In this document: positions 7,096 through 18,548 of the stretch, one piece after another | Numbering within the stretch: position 1 is the first letter of the stretch | Layout of the letters: every line of letters begins with the position of its first letter | Assembly: GCA_016178595.1 (NCBI GenBank) | Contig: JACOSY010000041.1 | Location: 1-34,409 of the forward strand | Source: Ignavibacteria bacterium | GTDB taxonomy: Bacteria; Bacteroidota; Ignavibacteria; UBA10030; SZUA-254 | Direction of reading: 5' to 3' | Length of the DNA: 34,409 nt | Notes under the pieces: generated by a model | What the model was told of the DNA's origin: nothing | Seen by the model: the letters and a program-made list of their open reading frames with translations, nothing else | Database searches by the model: none | Made by a program: the position numbers and the translations under genes

Positions 7096-9225
7096 ATGAT
7101 CGGTCAAACAATTTCACATTACCAGATTCTAGAAAAACTCGGCGAGGGCGGCATGGGTGTCGTCTACAAAGCCCAGGATCTCAAGCTTGATCGAATGGTT
7201 GCAATAAAATTTCTCCCTTCTCATCTCTCTGCCTCGGCGGAGAATAAAGCGCGCTTTCTGCAGGAGGCGAAAGCCGCTGCGGCGCTGAACCATCCTCACA
7301 TCCTCGGCGTGTATGAGATCGATGAAGAAAATGGCACGCTGTTCTTCGCGATGGAGTATGTTGAAGGGACGACGCTAAAGTACTACATCGCAAACCTAAA
7401 GTCGGGAACGGGCATACCGATCAATCAAGCGATTGAATGGACGTCCCAGATTGCACAGGGACTGAAGGCGGCACACGAGAAGAACATCGTCCATCGGGAC
7501 ATCAAACCGGAGAACGTCATGCTTGCCAACGATGGGAAGCTCAAGATCATGGACTTTGGAATTGCCAAACTCAAGAGCGGGACAGGCCTGACCAAAACAG
7601 GAACCTCGCTGGGTACATTATCGTACATGTCACCTGAGCAAGCGCAAGGAGTTGCAGCCGATCACCGTTCCGATATTTGGTCGCTCGGAATTGTGCTCTA
7701 CGAGATGTTAACGGCTGACCTGCCGTTCAAGGCAGAACATGAAGCAGGACTATTATATCTGATTGTGAACGAAGAGCCACCGGTGCCAAGCCTGATGGAT
7801 AGAAAAATCCCTCATCAAATGGATGGTGTGATCAAGAAGATGCTTGCGAAGGACCGTGCGCTGAGATTTCAAAACGTTGATGAGCTGTTACACTCTCTAC
7901 AAGAAACTCGGAGCGCAATTGAAAACACGCCGGCTCAAGTACAGGCAAAAGCCATCGCGGTACTTCCATTTGGGAATATCAGTCCGGACAAAGAAAGCGA
8001 TTATTTCAGCGACGGGCTTACCGAGGAGCTCATCATCAACTTATCGAGGTTGAAAGATATTCGCGTTGTCCCTCGCACCACGTCGATGCAGTACAAGGGG
8101 ACGAACAAAGAGGTCAAAGCGATCGGCAGAGAACTTGGCACGCGCTATATCCTCGCGGGGAGCGTGAGAAAATTTCAGGATAATCTTCGCATTGCTGTTG
8201 AGTTGGTCGATGTGGATGCCGATGCTCAACTGTGGGCGGAGACGTACAAAGGGAAACTTGCGGATGTTTTTGATATTCAGGAACAAGTCTCAAAACAAAT
8301 CGTCGATGCGTTGATGGTAAAGCTGACGCCGATCGAGAAAGCGGTTCTTTCGAAACGTTCCACGCTTAACCCCGAAGCGTTTGACTATTACCTGCGTGCA
8401 CGGGGATTTCTCTATCGATTTTCCAAGAACAATATGAACATATCGATTCAACTCTTCCAAAAAGCTATTGAGCTGGATCAACGATATGCAGCCGCATATG
8501 CCGGATTGGGTGAAGCATATGCCTATCTGTATCAGTATTTAGATCGTAGAGAATCGTGGCTTGACAAAGCGATCGAGGCATGCCTCAAAGCCCAGATCTA
8601 CGATCCGAGTCTTTCTGAGGCGTACGCTGCGTTAGCGGTTGCATACTTTAACAAGAAATCATTCGACGAGGCGATCGTAGCGGGGAAAAAAGCCATCGAG
8701 CTCGATACCAATAACCATGCTGCATACTGGATACTGGGGAGAATCTATCATAACATGGATCGAGATAAAGAGGCAATCGATCTCTTCAAGACATCAATAG
8801 CTCTGAATTCCGATTTCTATATTGCCTACTCCGATTTAACATTGGCGTATGAACGGGTGGGCGACAAAGAAAAACAGATGGAAATTCTCCGGAAGACTCT
8901 TCAAATGTACCCGCGCATTCTCTTGCAGTATCCCGACGATGCACGAGCGCATATGTTCTATGCTATCAGTCTGGTTCAGGTCGGAAGAAAGGAAGAGGCA
9001 AAGATAGAGGCAAAAAAATCACTCGACCTCAGCCCCGCTGACACCGTTTCACTGTACAACGCGGCATGTTTCTATTCACAGATGGATGAAAAACGGCTTG
9101 CTCTTGATACCCTGAGAAATGCCATACTTGCCGGGTGGGTCGACTTCGAGTGGATTAAACGCGACACCGATCTTGACAACATCCGCAATGAACCCGAGTA
9201 TATTGAAATGGTGAGGGGAAAATAA
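7096..9225 (+). CDS. Ser/Thr protein kinase with TolB-like and TPR domains, copy 4
   Basis: This is the last of the four 709-residue paralogues. Motifs match the others: G-loop GEGGMG 16-21, K38, HRDIKPEN 133-140, DFG 153-155, SPE 179-181, so it should be an active kinase. The TolB-like segment (about 286-413) begins AVLPFGNISPDKESDYFS, and TPR-like repeats run to a C-terminal segment ending NEPEYIEMVRGK. It is cytoplasmic as far as can be seen. The first 24 nt nearly match the remnant at 4762-4785, and two tracts (7114-7178 and 7543-7601) are identical to copy 3. It ends the array; a strong hairpin at 9278-9325 lies just downstream. Confidence 0.93.
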   Translation: MIGQTISHYQILEKLGEGGMGVVYKAQDLKLDRMVAIKFLPSHLSASAENKARFLQEAKAAAALNHPHILGVYEIDEENGTLFFAMEYVEGTTLKYYIANLKSGTGIPINQAIEWTSQIAQGLKAAHEKNIVHRDIKPENVMLANDGKLKIMDFGIAKLKSGTGLTKTGTSLGTLSYMSPEQAQGVAADHRSDIWSLGIVLYEMLTADLPFKAEHEAGLLYLIVNEEPPVPSLMDRKIPHQMDGVIKKMLAKDRALRFQNVDELLHSLQETRSAIENTPAQVQAKAIAVLPFGNISPDKESDYFSDGLTEELIINLSRLKDIRVVPRTTSMQYKGTNKEVKAIGRELGTRYILAGSVRKFQDNLRIAVELVDVDADAQLWAETYKGKLADVFDIQEQVSKQIVDALMVKLTPIEKAVLSKRSTLNPEAFDYYLRARGFLYRFSKNNMNISIQLFQKAIELDQRYAAAYAGLGEAYAYLYQYLDRRESWLDKAIEACLKAQIYDPSLSEAYAALAVAYFNKKSFDEAIVAGKKAIELDTNNHAAYWILGRIYHNMDRDKEAIDLFKTSIALNSDFYIAYSDLTLAYERVGDKEKQMEILRKTLQMYPRILLQYPDDARAHMFYAISLVQVGRKEEAKIEAKKSLDLSPADTVSLYNAACFYSQMDEKRLALDTLRNAILAGWVDFEWIKRDTDLDNIRNEPEYIEMVRGK

Positions 9226-9277
9226 ACGATAGACAGACAATAGTACATTACCCATCGTCTCGCGGTGCTCACATATC

Positions 9278-9325
9278 GATCCCCTTTCTTTTTCTCCTGG
9301 ATGAGGGGAAATGAAAAAGGGGGTC
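9278..9325. terminator. Putative bidirectional terminator between convergent genes
   Basis: GATCCCCTTTCTTTTTC (from 9278) pairs imperfectly with GAAATGAAAAAGGGGGTC (to 9325). The T-rich and A-rich arms would give a U-run on either strand. The position, between the end of kinase 4 and the end of the leftward pilin-like gene, fits a shared terminator. Confidence 0.45.
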
Positions 9326-9351
9326 GCGTTATGCCGGAGTCTCTGTAGGAT

Positions 9352-9792
9352 TTAGTGAAACTTTCCGGTGAAGGTTAACTTGCTCACTGAGGCGCTATCA
9401 TCTAATGTCAATGTGACGGTGCCGAAACCGTTCTTGGATGTGCCGATGATGTTGAGTTGACCTCGATGCTTGTAGAATCCCTTTGCCAGGCCGTTGCTGT
9501 GCGAAAGTCCCTTGTTAGGAGCTGCAAGGATTGCGATAGCGTAGGTTCCGTTGTCATTGGATGAGAGTCTGCTTGGAATGGTGTAGCCATCGTACGAGCC
9601 ATCTCCACCACCCATAGTAGCAGGACGCATGCAGTACTGATCGATGTCTGCAACTACCGTGTGGAGATCGATGAGGATGGCATCTTTGTTCGAAGAGATC
9701 TCATATTCTCGGAAGAGGAAGACCATGGTTGCCATCACGATCAAGATGATGACAACGCCAAGTATGTAGAGGAGGAGTTGCTGGCTGCCCAT
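9352..9792 (-). CDS. Pilin-like membrane-anchored protein
   Basis: This 146-residue protein has a short polar start (MGSQQ) and then one hydrophobic helix (about residues 6-28, LLLYILGVVIILIVMATMVF). After it comes a charged amphipathic stretch (REYEISSNKDAILIDLHTVV) and a small globular part with a glycine-rich loop (MGGGDGSYDGY, 60-70). This is the layout of type IV pilin/pseudopilin-like proteins: an N-terminal helix continuing into an alpha spine, then a beta-rich head. The usual prepilin peptidase site (G before F/M plus E5) is not clear, so processing is uncertain. No pilus assembly genes are nearby. Similar orphan proteins are familiar from Ignavibacteria-type genomes; the function is unknown. 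Confidence 0.7.
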   Translation of the reverse strand: MGSQQLLLYILGVVIILIVMATMVFLFREYEISSNKDAILIDLHTVVADIDQYCMRPATMGGGDGSYDGYTIPSRLSSNDNGTYAIAILAAPNKGLSHSNGLAKGFYKHRGQLNIIGTSKNGFGTVTLTLDDSASVSKLTFTGKFH

Positions 9793-10156
9793 CTTTTCTG
9801 TCCGTCCGCCTGATTAAGTGAACATGAAATTGCATCAACGAGAACCTTATGAATATAAAATTTCAAAGGCACATTAGCAAGGCAATGTCATACTACCGCT
9901 CGAAACCATCTCCGGCAAGGCATGTTCTATCTGTTTATTTTCGTGTCATGATGTTCTCATGCAAAAATAAGTATTCTGGCAGAGATTTCTTCGTTGTTCC
10001 AACCGGCATCTCATCATTCAAAAAAACGATAACTTCGCTGATATTTTGTTGTAGCAGTATACAATTGTAGTGAATTTCCATCGCTTTGACATTCCTCGCT
10101 CCGTTAGTTGATACTCATCATCATTCTTCTTACATTTTTCCTGAATCGATACAACG
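9793..10156. other. Divergent intergenic region between pilin-like gene and histidine kinase
   Basis: These 364 nt are AT-rich and hold no convincing gene. A 73-codon open frame at 9849-10070 has no supporting signals. The only clear element is the promoter-like pair at 10086-10115, facing the histidine kinase. Confidence 0.5.
10086..10115 (+). promoter_or_regulatory. Sigma70-like promoter for the hybrid histidine kinase
   Basis: A perfect TTGACA (10086-10091) is followed after 18 nt by GATACT (10110-10115), a 4-of-6 match to TATAAT. The start codon at 10157 lies about 35-40 nt beyond the expected transcription start. Bacteroidota proper use a different consensus, so this depends on the organism having a conventional housekeeping sigma factor. 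Confidence 0.4.
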
Positions 10157-12400
10157 ATGAAAGGCATCCAAAAAATATTTCCCTCCATAGGACTCGTTGA
10201 GCAGTCACAGATCGTTGCGTCGACCGCCGTTGTCGTCGCGATGGGAACGATTGTTACCGTCCATGTCGTGACAGGAGCGATCTGGACGTGGGTCGACTTC
10301 ATTACCATCCTTACCGTCGGAGTGATCGGATATGTAAGCGTTTATTTTTCTCTGAAATACGGGCGAATGCTGGAAGAGCAACGGCGAGAGCTTCTGGAAC
10401 TCAACACTATTGCCGAAGCAGTCAACCATTCCGTTGAGCTCGATTCCGTTCTGCAGTCCTCGCTCGAAAAGGTTATGGAACTTATGAACGCCGAATGTGG
10501 GTGGATCTATCTGTTCGAAAATGATTCCCTCCAGTTAAAACACCATTCCGGAACCAAGGCAAAATTTTTCAAACCAGACTGTCTGGTGAACAGCGACTCG
10601 ATCGCATGGATTGTTGCGCCAAGCACGCTTCCAACAGATAACGAAAACATCACGCTGACGACCACGGAGGAATTCCACCGGGAAGGATTGGACATCATCG
10701 CCTCCATCCCGCTGGTCCGGCACGGCATGCTCGGCGGTGTTCTCATCATTGCGAGCAGGGACGCGAAGAAGTTCAAAGTAAAGAAGATCGGTCTCTTGCA
10801 GGCGTTCGGCAATCAAATCAGCGTGGCGCTGCAAAACGCGTCACTCTTCGAGCAGCTCAAACAATCGGAGCGTCTTTATGCCGACCTGTACGAGTACTCT
10901 CCCGACATGTACCACAGCATCGACAGCGTCGGAACAATCATCAGCTGTAATCTCACGGAAAGCCGGGTCGTGGGGTTTTCAAAGAATCAGATCATCGGAC
11001 AATCCCTCCAGAAGCTCTATCCCGCTTCTCATCACCAACAGGTTCGAGAGAACTTACGGAAGATTTTCGAGCTGGGCCAGGAGCTGCGAGGAATGGAGGA
11101 ACAGATCCAGCGGTCGGACGGGTCGCTCATTGATGTCAGTGTGAACATATCGCTCGTCCGAGATGCAGATGGAAAGCCCACGCTTGCGCGTATCGTGCTT
11201 CGGGATATTACCGAGAAGAAGAAGATGGAGGAAAAAATCCTTCAGGCGCAGAAAATCGATAGTATCGGAAGTCTCGCGGGTGGTATTGCGCACGACTTCA
11301 ACAATATCCTGACTGCCATTCTTGGATCGGCTTCCATCATGCGCAGAAAGATCAAGGATGACCCGCGCTGGCTCAAATACGTGGATCTGATTGAAACAAC
11401 ATCACGGCGCGGAGCAGCAGTAACGAGGCAATTGTTGACGTTCGCTCGCAAGAACAATCCCCACGTCAGCGCGGTGGATATCAGTGTAATCGTCGATCAA
11501 ACACTCCGTCTCTTTGAAGCAACGACGCCGAAATCGATCCACATCAAGTGTTCGATGGCCAACGAGCCTATGATCGTCGAGGGCGATGATGGGCAGATCC
11601 AGCAGGCATTTCTGAACCTCTGTCTCAACGCACGCGATGCAATGCCGGACGGCGGCATTCTTGTTATCAATTGCCGGCCGGTGTACGTTGATGAACACCA
11701 CGCCAGGCAATTTGCCGACGGAAAGGCAGGCCACTACATCCTTCTCTCTGTAGCGGATTCCGGAAGCGGTATTCCACCCGGCATCATTCATCGGATTTAC
11801 GAGCCGTTCTTTACCACCAAAGATCAAGGAAAAGGAACTGGCTTGGGCCTCTCGGTCGTTTATGGTGTCGTGCGATCGCATAATGGACACATCGGTGTTG
11901 AGAGTGAAGTGAATAGCGGCACCATCTTCACGATCTATATTCCGCGGGCGACCGATAAGCGTGCAATTCCGACCGATGGGAAAAAGCAAATGGAACTCGT
12001 TGGTGGAACGGAGCGCATCCTGCTGGTGGAAGATGAGATCTCCATCGGTGAAATCGGATCCGACATTTTGAAAGATCTCGGGTACGATATTGAGATTGCA
12101 CAAAATGGCAGAGATGCGATCCAGATTCTCACCATGTCTCGCAAGCCATTCGACCTCATCATCCTCGATATGAATATGCCGCGAATGGGAGGACGGGCAA
12201 CCTTTGACCGGATTAAAGAGATGTTCCCATCGATGAAGGTGCTGGTCTGCAGCGGCTACAGCGCTACGATGATCGATGATGGAAATTTTGCCCGGTCGAT
12301 CGACGGTTTCCTTCAGAAGCCGTATGAGCTTGAGGAGATCGCCAACAAGATTCGCACCGTGCTCGGAGCTTCGGTTCCTGCAGGTCACGTTTCGTCGTAG
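10157..12400 (+). CDS. Membrane hybrid sensor histidine kinase (GAF-PAS-HisKA-HATPase-REC)
   Basis: This 747-residue sensor kinase has two transmembrane helices (about 17-37 and 44-66) and a helical linker. A GAF domain (about 85-235) and a PAS domain (about 238-355, ending in the typical RDITEKKKMEE) follow. The HisKA segment carries the phospho-acceptor H379 in GGIAHDFNNIL. The ATPase domain has the N box around N491, G1 box DSGSGIP (534-540) and G2 box GKGTGLGL (558-565). A C-terminal receiver domain (about 619-735) has the acidic pair E625/D626, phospho-acceptor D671 in ILDMNMP, S699 and K721. The AHDFNN H-box is the NtrB-like type. No separate response regulator or DNA-binding output is adjacent, so phosphate probably passes to a distant partner. 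The start lacks a strong ribosome binding site. Confidence 0.93.
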   Translation: MKGIQKIFPSIGLVEQSQIVASTAVVVAMGTIVTVHVVTGAIWTWVDFITILTVGVIGYVSVYFSLKYGRMLEEQRRELLELNTIAEAVNHSVELDSVLQSSLEKVMELMNAECGWIYLFENDSLQLKHHSGTKAKFFKPDCLVNSDSIAWIVAPSTLPTDNENITLTTTEEFHREGLDIIASIPLVRHGMLGGVLIIASRDAKKFKVKKIGLLQAFGNQISVALQNASLFEQLKQSERLYADLYEYSPDMYHSIDSVGTIISCNLTESRVVGFSKNQIIGQSLQKLYPASHHQQVRENLRKIFELGQELRGMEEQIQRSDGSLIDVSVNISLVRDADGKPTLARIVLRDITEKKKMEEKILQAQKIDSIGSLAGGIAHDFNNILTAILGSASIMRRKIKDDPRWLKYVDLIETTSRRGAAVTRQLLTFARKNNPHVSAVDISVIVDQTLRLFEATTPKSIHIKCSMANEPMIVEGDDGQIQQAFLNLCLNARDAMPDGGILVINCRPVYVDEHHARQFADGKAGHYILLSVADSGSGIPPGIIHRIYEPFFTTKDQGKGTGLGLSVVYGVVRSHNGHIGVESEVNSGTIFTIYIPRATDKRAIPTDGKKQMELVGGTERILLVEDEISIGEIGSDILKDLGYDIEIAQNGRDAIQILTMSRKPFDLIILDMNMPRMGGRATFDRIKEMFPSMKVLVCSGYSATMIDDGNFARSIDGFLQKPYELEEIANKIRTVLGASVPAGHVSS

Positions 12401-12504
12401 CAGTTGAGGCAGCTGCGCAGTCATCGTTTGATATTCGGCATGCCATTGAGGAAAATTTTCCGGTGAGATCGGTTGTGCATCGCATAGTGTATGTGGAGGA
12501 GTAG

Positions 12505-15683
<3,179 letters not shown>

Positions 15684-15690
15684 AATTACC

Positions 15691-16050
15691 ATGAAGCTTA
15701 TGATTCTTGCTCAAAGCAGCTCTGGCGGCAACTACCCTGTCGATTTTTCGGATGACTCCGATGTTCTCCGCGTGTTCTGTCATTGCCAAGCAGGTACTCT
15801 TCAGCAAATGTACAAACACAAACTTGCTCTTCTCAAAGATGATCGTAAGATGCTTTACAATCTCGCCCAAGAGGAAATACTCAAGGAAGTATTATCGTCT
15901 CCTTCGTATGCTGTCCTCAAACGCAGACTCGACAAGCATGAAAAACAACTTGAGGAGTTGGGTCGGGAGATGGAAAAACTCAAGGACCAGGAGAAAACAC
16001 TCAAATCAGATTTTGCCTATGAAATCGCACAGGGACATAAACGAGGTTAG
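15691..16050 (+). CDS. Small conserved protein with degenerate SWIM-like zinc motif and coiled coil
   Basis: A 119-residue protein of unknown function starting 8 nt after ligA, so probably cotranscribed with it. Residues 27-47 (RVFCHCQAGTLQQMYKHKLAL) resemble a SWIM zinc finger, whose pattern is CxC then CxH. Here C30, C32 and H43 are present but the third cysteine is Y41 (codon TAC, one base from TGC). The C-terminal half (about 74-113) is a charged, heptad-like helix (LDKHEKQLEELGREMEKLKD) and probably a coiled coil. SWIM domains bind DNA or proteins, often in recombination or helicase contexts, which would fit the ligase neighbour; that link is inferred. The tyrosine suggests weak or absent zinc binding. 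Confidence 0.7.
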   Translation: MKLMILAQSSSGGNYPVDFSDDSDVLRVFCHCQAGTLQQMYKHKLALLKDDRKMLYNLAQEEILKEVLSSPSYAVLKRRLDKHEKQLEELGREMEKLKDQEKTLKSDFAYEIAQGHKRG

Positions 16051-16076
16051 TGGCCTTGGAAAACGACGGTTAACCG

Positions 16077-16616
16077 ATGTTTGAGCGAGTACTCGCACAT
16101 ATGGGTCTGCAATTTGCGCGGCTGCAATTCCGATCTGACATCGATAAAGTACAGCCGATGACGGATTTTTTCCGCAATGCCCGCACCGTCCTTGTCGCAC
16201 TTCCTGTGGGCTATGAGGATGCGGTCCTTGCAGGGAACGCGCTCAAAGTACTCCATGACCGAATGGAACGGATGCATCTGACGGTCATTCATACCGGCAC
16301 GCGCGCGACACCCCTGTCCGTTCTTCCACACTCCGAAGTTGTGCGGATCGGTCCGACCGATATTAACAGGTTTTCGTTACCGCGTCGATCGTTACTCCAG
16401 CGCATCGCCCCCCAATCATTCGATGTTGCGCTCGACTTAAATCTTGACTTCGTCTTGCACACTGCGTATATTTGCAAAGTGACGCGAGCAGGTGTGCGTG
16501 TCGGGTTTGCGCACGACGTATCCGATTCGTTCTTCAATGTGCAGCTACACATTGATCGACCACGCACACCGCGATCACCGTACGAACATGTTGCAACGTT
16601 TCTCTCAATGTTTTGA
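16077..16616 (+). CDS. Glycosyltransferase-9/heptosyltransferase-like protein, single-domain
   Basis: This 179-residue protein has a Rossmann-like pattern: RTVLVALPVGYEDAVLAGNA (about 35-54) resembles the opening strand-loop-helix of ADP-heptose-type glycosyltransferases. It is followed by SEVVRIGPTDINRFSLP and a FDVALDLNLDF segment (about 114-124) like the end of their N-terminal domain, then RVGFAHD. Family 9 enzymes are usually 320-380 residues with a C-terminal nucleotide-sugar domain, which is absent here. It may therefore be a stand-alone non-catalytic domain rather than an enzyme. No frame for the missing half follows; the STAS gene begins 18 nt downstream. Assignment is by pattern only. 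Confidence 0.55.
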   Translation: MFERVLAHMGLQFARLQFRSDIDKVQPMTDFFRNARTVLVALPVGYEDAVLAGNALKVLHDRMERMHLTVIHTGTRATPLSVLPHSEVVRIGPTDINRFSLPRRSLLQRIAPQSFDVALDLNLDFVLHTAYICKVTRAGVRVGFAHDVSDSFFNVQLHIDRPRTPRSPYEHVATFLSMF

Positions 16617-16634
16617 CGTCTATGAGGAGATTGC

Positions 16635-16970
16635 ATGAAATTTGATGTTACAAAGAACGGCAAGGCAACGGTACTCACCCTGAGCGGCAAGAAGCTCGAC
16701 GCAACAACTTCTCCTGCATTGAAAGCGGAATTCCTCGTTCTCTGCAAGCCCAAGGTTTGCCGGCGATTGATCGTTGATATGAATTCGGTGGAGTTCTGCG
16801 ACAGCAGCGGGTTGAGCGCCCTCCTTATCGCCGACCGGACAATGCGAGAACACGGCGGAAGTGTTCACCTTGTTCGCGTGCATAAGAAAGTGCTCGACCT
16901 CATGAAAATCTCGCAGCTTGATCGTGTCTTCTCCATCCACAAGAAGATCGAAGAAGCACTGAGTGTCTAA
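16635..16970 (+). CDS. STAS-domain anti-sigma factor antagonist (SpoIIAA/RsbV-like)
   Basis: This 111-residue single-domain protein has the STAS fold pattern. It begins KFDVTKNGKATVLTLSGKKL and continues with LDATTSPALK and the signature VEFCDSSGLSALL. By analogy with SpoIIAA and RsbV, the serine directly after the aspartate (S57) is the residue phosphorylated by an anti-sigma kinase; the unphosphorylated form binds the anti-sigma factor. No partner anti-sigma kinase (HATPase_c/RsbW type) or PP2C phosphatase is in this window, so the partners must be elsewhere. The ribosome binding site GAGGAG lies 6 nt before the ATG. The four Ser/Thr kinases are not the usual type that acts on this serine. 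Confidence 0.88.
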   Translation: MKFDVTKNGKATVLTLSGKKLDATTSPALKAEFLVLCKPKVCRRLIVDMNSVEFCDSSGLSALLIADRTMREHGGSVHLVRVHKKVLDLMKISQLDRVFSIHKKIEEALSV

Positions 16971-17021
16971 ACGGAATGTAACTCTTTCCCGCTGCCATCC
17001 TCTCCCGCAGCAGAGTCTCTA

Positions 17022-18497
17022 ATGGGCTTTGCTGCTCTCGATTACCTCATTGTTACCGTCTATCTCGTTGGCGTCACGGTTATCGGAATTATTATTGCCG
17101 GAAGACAGCGAACCTCTCGCGATTACTTCCTGGGGGGGAAGGAGATGTCGTGGTGGTCCGTCGGGTTCTCGATCGTTGCGAGCGAGACCAGTACGCTCAC
17201 CTTCATCAGCATTCCCGGCCTGGCATACAAGAGCGATATGCACTTCCTGCAGGTCGCGATCGGCTACTTCATCGGACGACTCCTTGTGAGCGTCATTTTC
17301 ATTCCTGCGTATTACAAAGGCGATCTTGAAACTGCGTACGATTATCTCGGTAAGCGTTTCGGTGTATCGCTTCGAAAGTTTACCTCCACAGTCTTCATCG
17401 TTACGCGTGTGCTTGCATCCGGCGTGCGCCTCTTTGCAACGGCCATTCCTGTTCACATCATCACAGGTCTCGACTACCCGGCGAGCATTCTTGTCATCGG
17501 GCTTTTCACGCTTGCGTATACGTACCTGGGCGGATTGCGAGCCGTCGTTGCGATGGATGTTGTTCAGCTCTTCATCTATTTGTGCGGTGCAGCCGCGTCG
17601 ATGTACATCATCCTCCATCATCTGCCGAACGGCTGGAGCGATGTGGCGGCCTTCGCGACGGAAGGAGGGAAGAACAAATTTGAGATTTTCAATCCCACGT
17701 GGGGTGAAAGCTTCATCGGTTTTTTGTCTTCTCCGTACACACTGCTCGGTGGATTGTTGGGCGGCACGTTTCTTACAATGGCCTCGCACGGAACGGACCA
17801 GTTGTTGGTGCAACGCCTTCTCGGCTGCAAGACGAAGTGGGATAGTCAGCGTGCATTGATGCTCGATGCAGCGTTGATCGTTCTGCAGTTTGCATTCTTC
17901 CTTGTACTCGGTCTCTGCCTGTACGCTTTTTATCATGGAGTGGCATTCACGGAACTTGGCCTGAAATCATCGGATGAAATCTTTCCGAAGTTCATCATTG
18001 AGAATCTTCCTACGGGAATAGCCGGACTCGTCATCTCCGGCGTGCTTGCCTCTGCCATGGGAAGTTTGTCCTCGTCGATCAGCTCGCTCGCCTCATCAAC
18101 CTATCTCGATCTCTTCAAACAAAGAACGGGTGGACAATCGGTCGATCAGAAACAAGAAATCCTCTGGTCGCGCATCTTTACATTGCTGTGGGGAATTGTG
18201 CTCATTGGCGGTGCAATGCTGTTTGCCGATACGAAGAATCCTGTTGTCGAGCTGGGCTTGAAGATCGCATCCTTCACCTACGGCGGATTGCTCGGGACGT
18301 TCTTTCTCGGACTTCTCTTCAAGCACACGACGCAGCGGGATGCGTTCATCGGTTTTGTTGCCGGGTTGCTTACGATGGTCGCAGTTCTCACCTGGACGAA
18401 GATCGATTTTACCTGGCACACGTTCATCGGCTGTTCAGCGACGATCATTATTGGCAATATGGCGACGCTCACAAGAGTGCGCACGGAGGATTTTTGA
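17022..18497 (+). CDS. Sodium:solute symporter (SSS family), 491 residues
   Basis: A multi-spanning inner membrane transporter with about 13 hydrophobic segments, expected to couple Na+ entry to uptake of a small organic solute. It starts LDYLIVTVYLVGVTVIGI, then the family's RTSRDYFLGGKEMSWWSVGF loop after helix 1. The Na2-site-like motif of helix 8 is seen as SAMGSLSSSISSLASST (about 345-361), followed by a conserved YLDLF. The substrate cannot be told from sequence; SSS members carry sugars, amino acids, sialic acid or pantothenate. There is no strong ribosome binding site. It is probably in the same direction group as the STAS gene 51 nt upstream, but a shared promoter is not certain. Confidence 0.9.
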   Translation: MGFAALDYLIVTVYLVGVTVIGIIIAGRQRTSRDYFLGGKEMSWWSVGFSIVASETSTLTFISIPGLAYKSDMHFLQVAIGYFIGRLLVSVIFIPAYYKGDLETAYDYLGKRFGVSLRKFTSTVFIVTRVLASGVRLFATAIPVHIITGLDYPASILVIGLFTLAYTYLGGLRAVVAMDVVQLFIYLCGAAASMYIILHHLPNGWSDVAAFATEGGKNKFEIFNPTWGESFIGFLSSPYTLLGGLLGGTFLTMASHGTDQLLVQRLLGCKTKWDSQRALMLDAALIVLQFAFFLVLGLCLYAFYHGVAFTELGLKSSDEIFPKFIIENLPTGIAGLVISGVLASAMGSLSSSISSLASSTYLDLFKQRTGGQSVDQKQEILWSRIFTLLWGIVLIGGAMLFADTKNPVVELGLKIASFTYGGLLGTFFLGLLFKHTTQRDAFIGFVAGLLTMVAVLTWTKIDFTWHTFIGCSATIIIGNMATLTRVRTEDF

Positions 18498-18548
18498 TTT
18501 TATAAGTCTGAATTTAGAATCACTAATAACCGATTGGGAGGAATTGCA

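Noticed and set aside
17019-17936. 305-codon frame opposite the first symporter
   Set aside because: Charged, repetitive shadow of a membrane protein gene.
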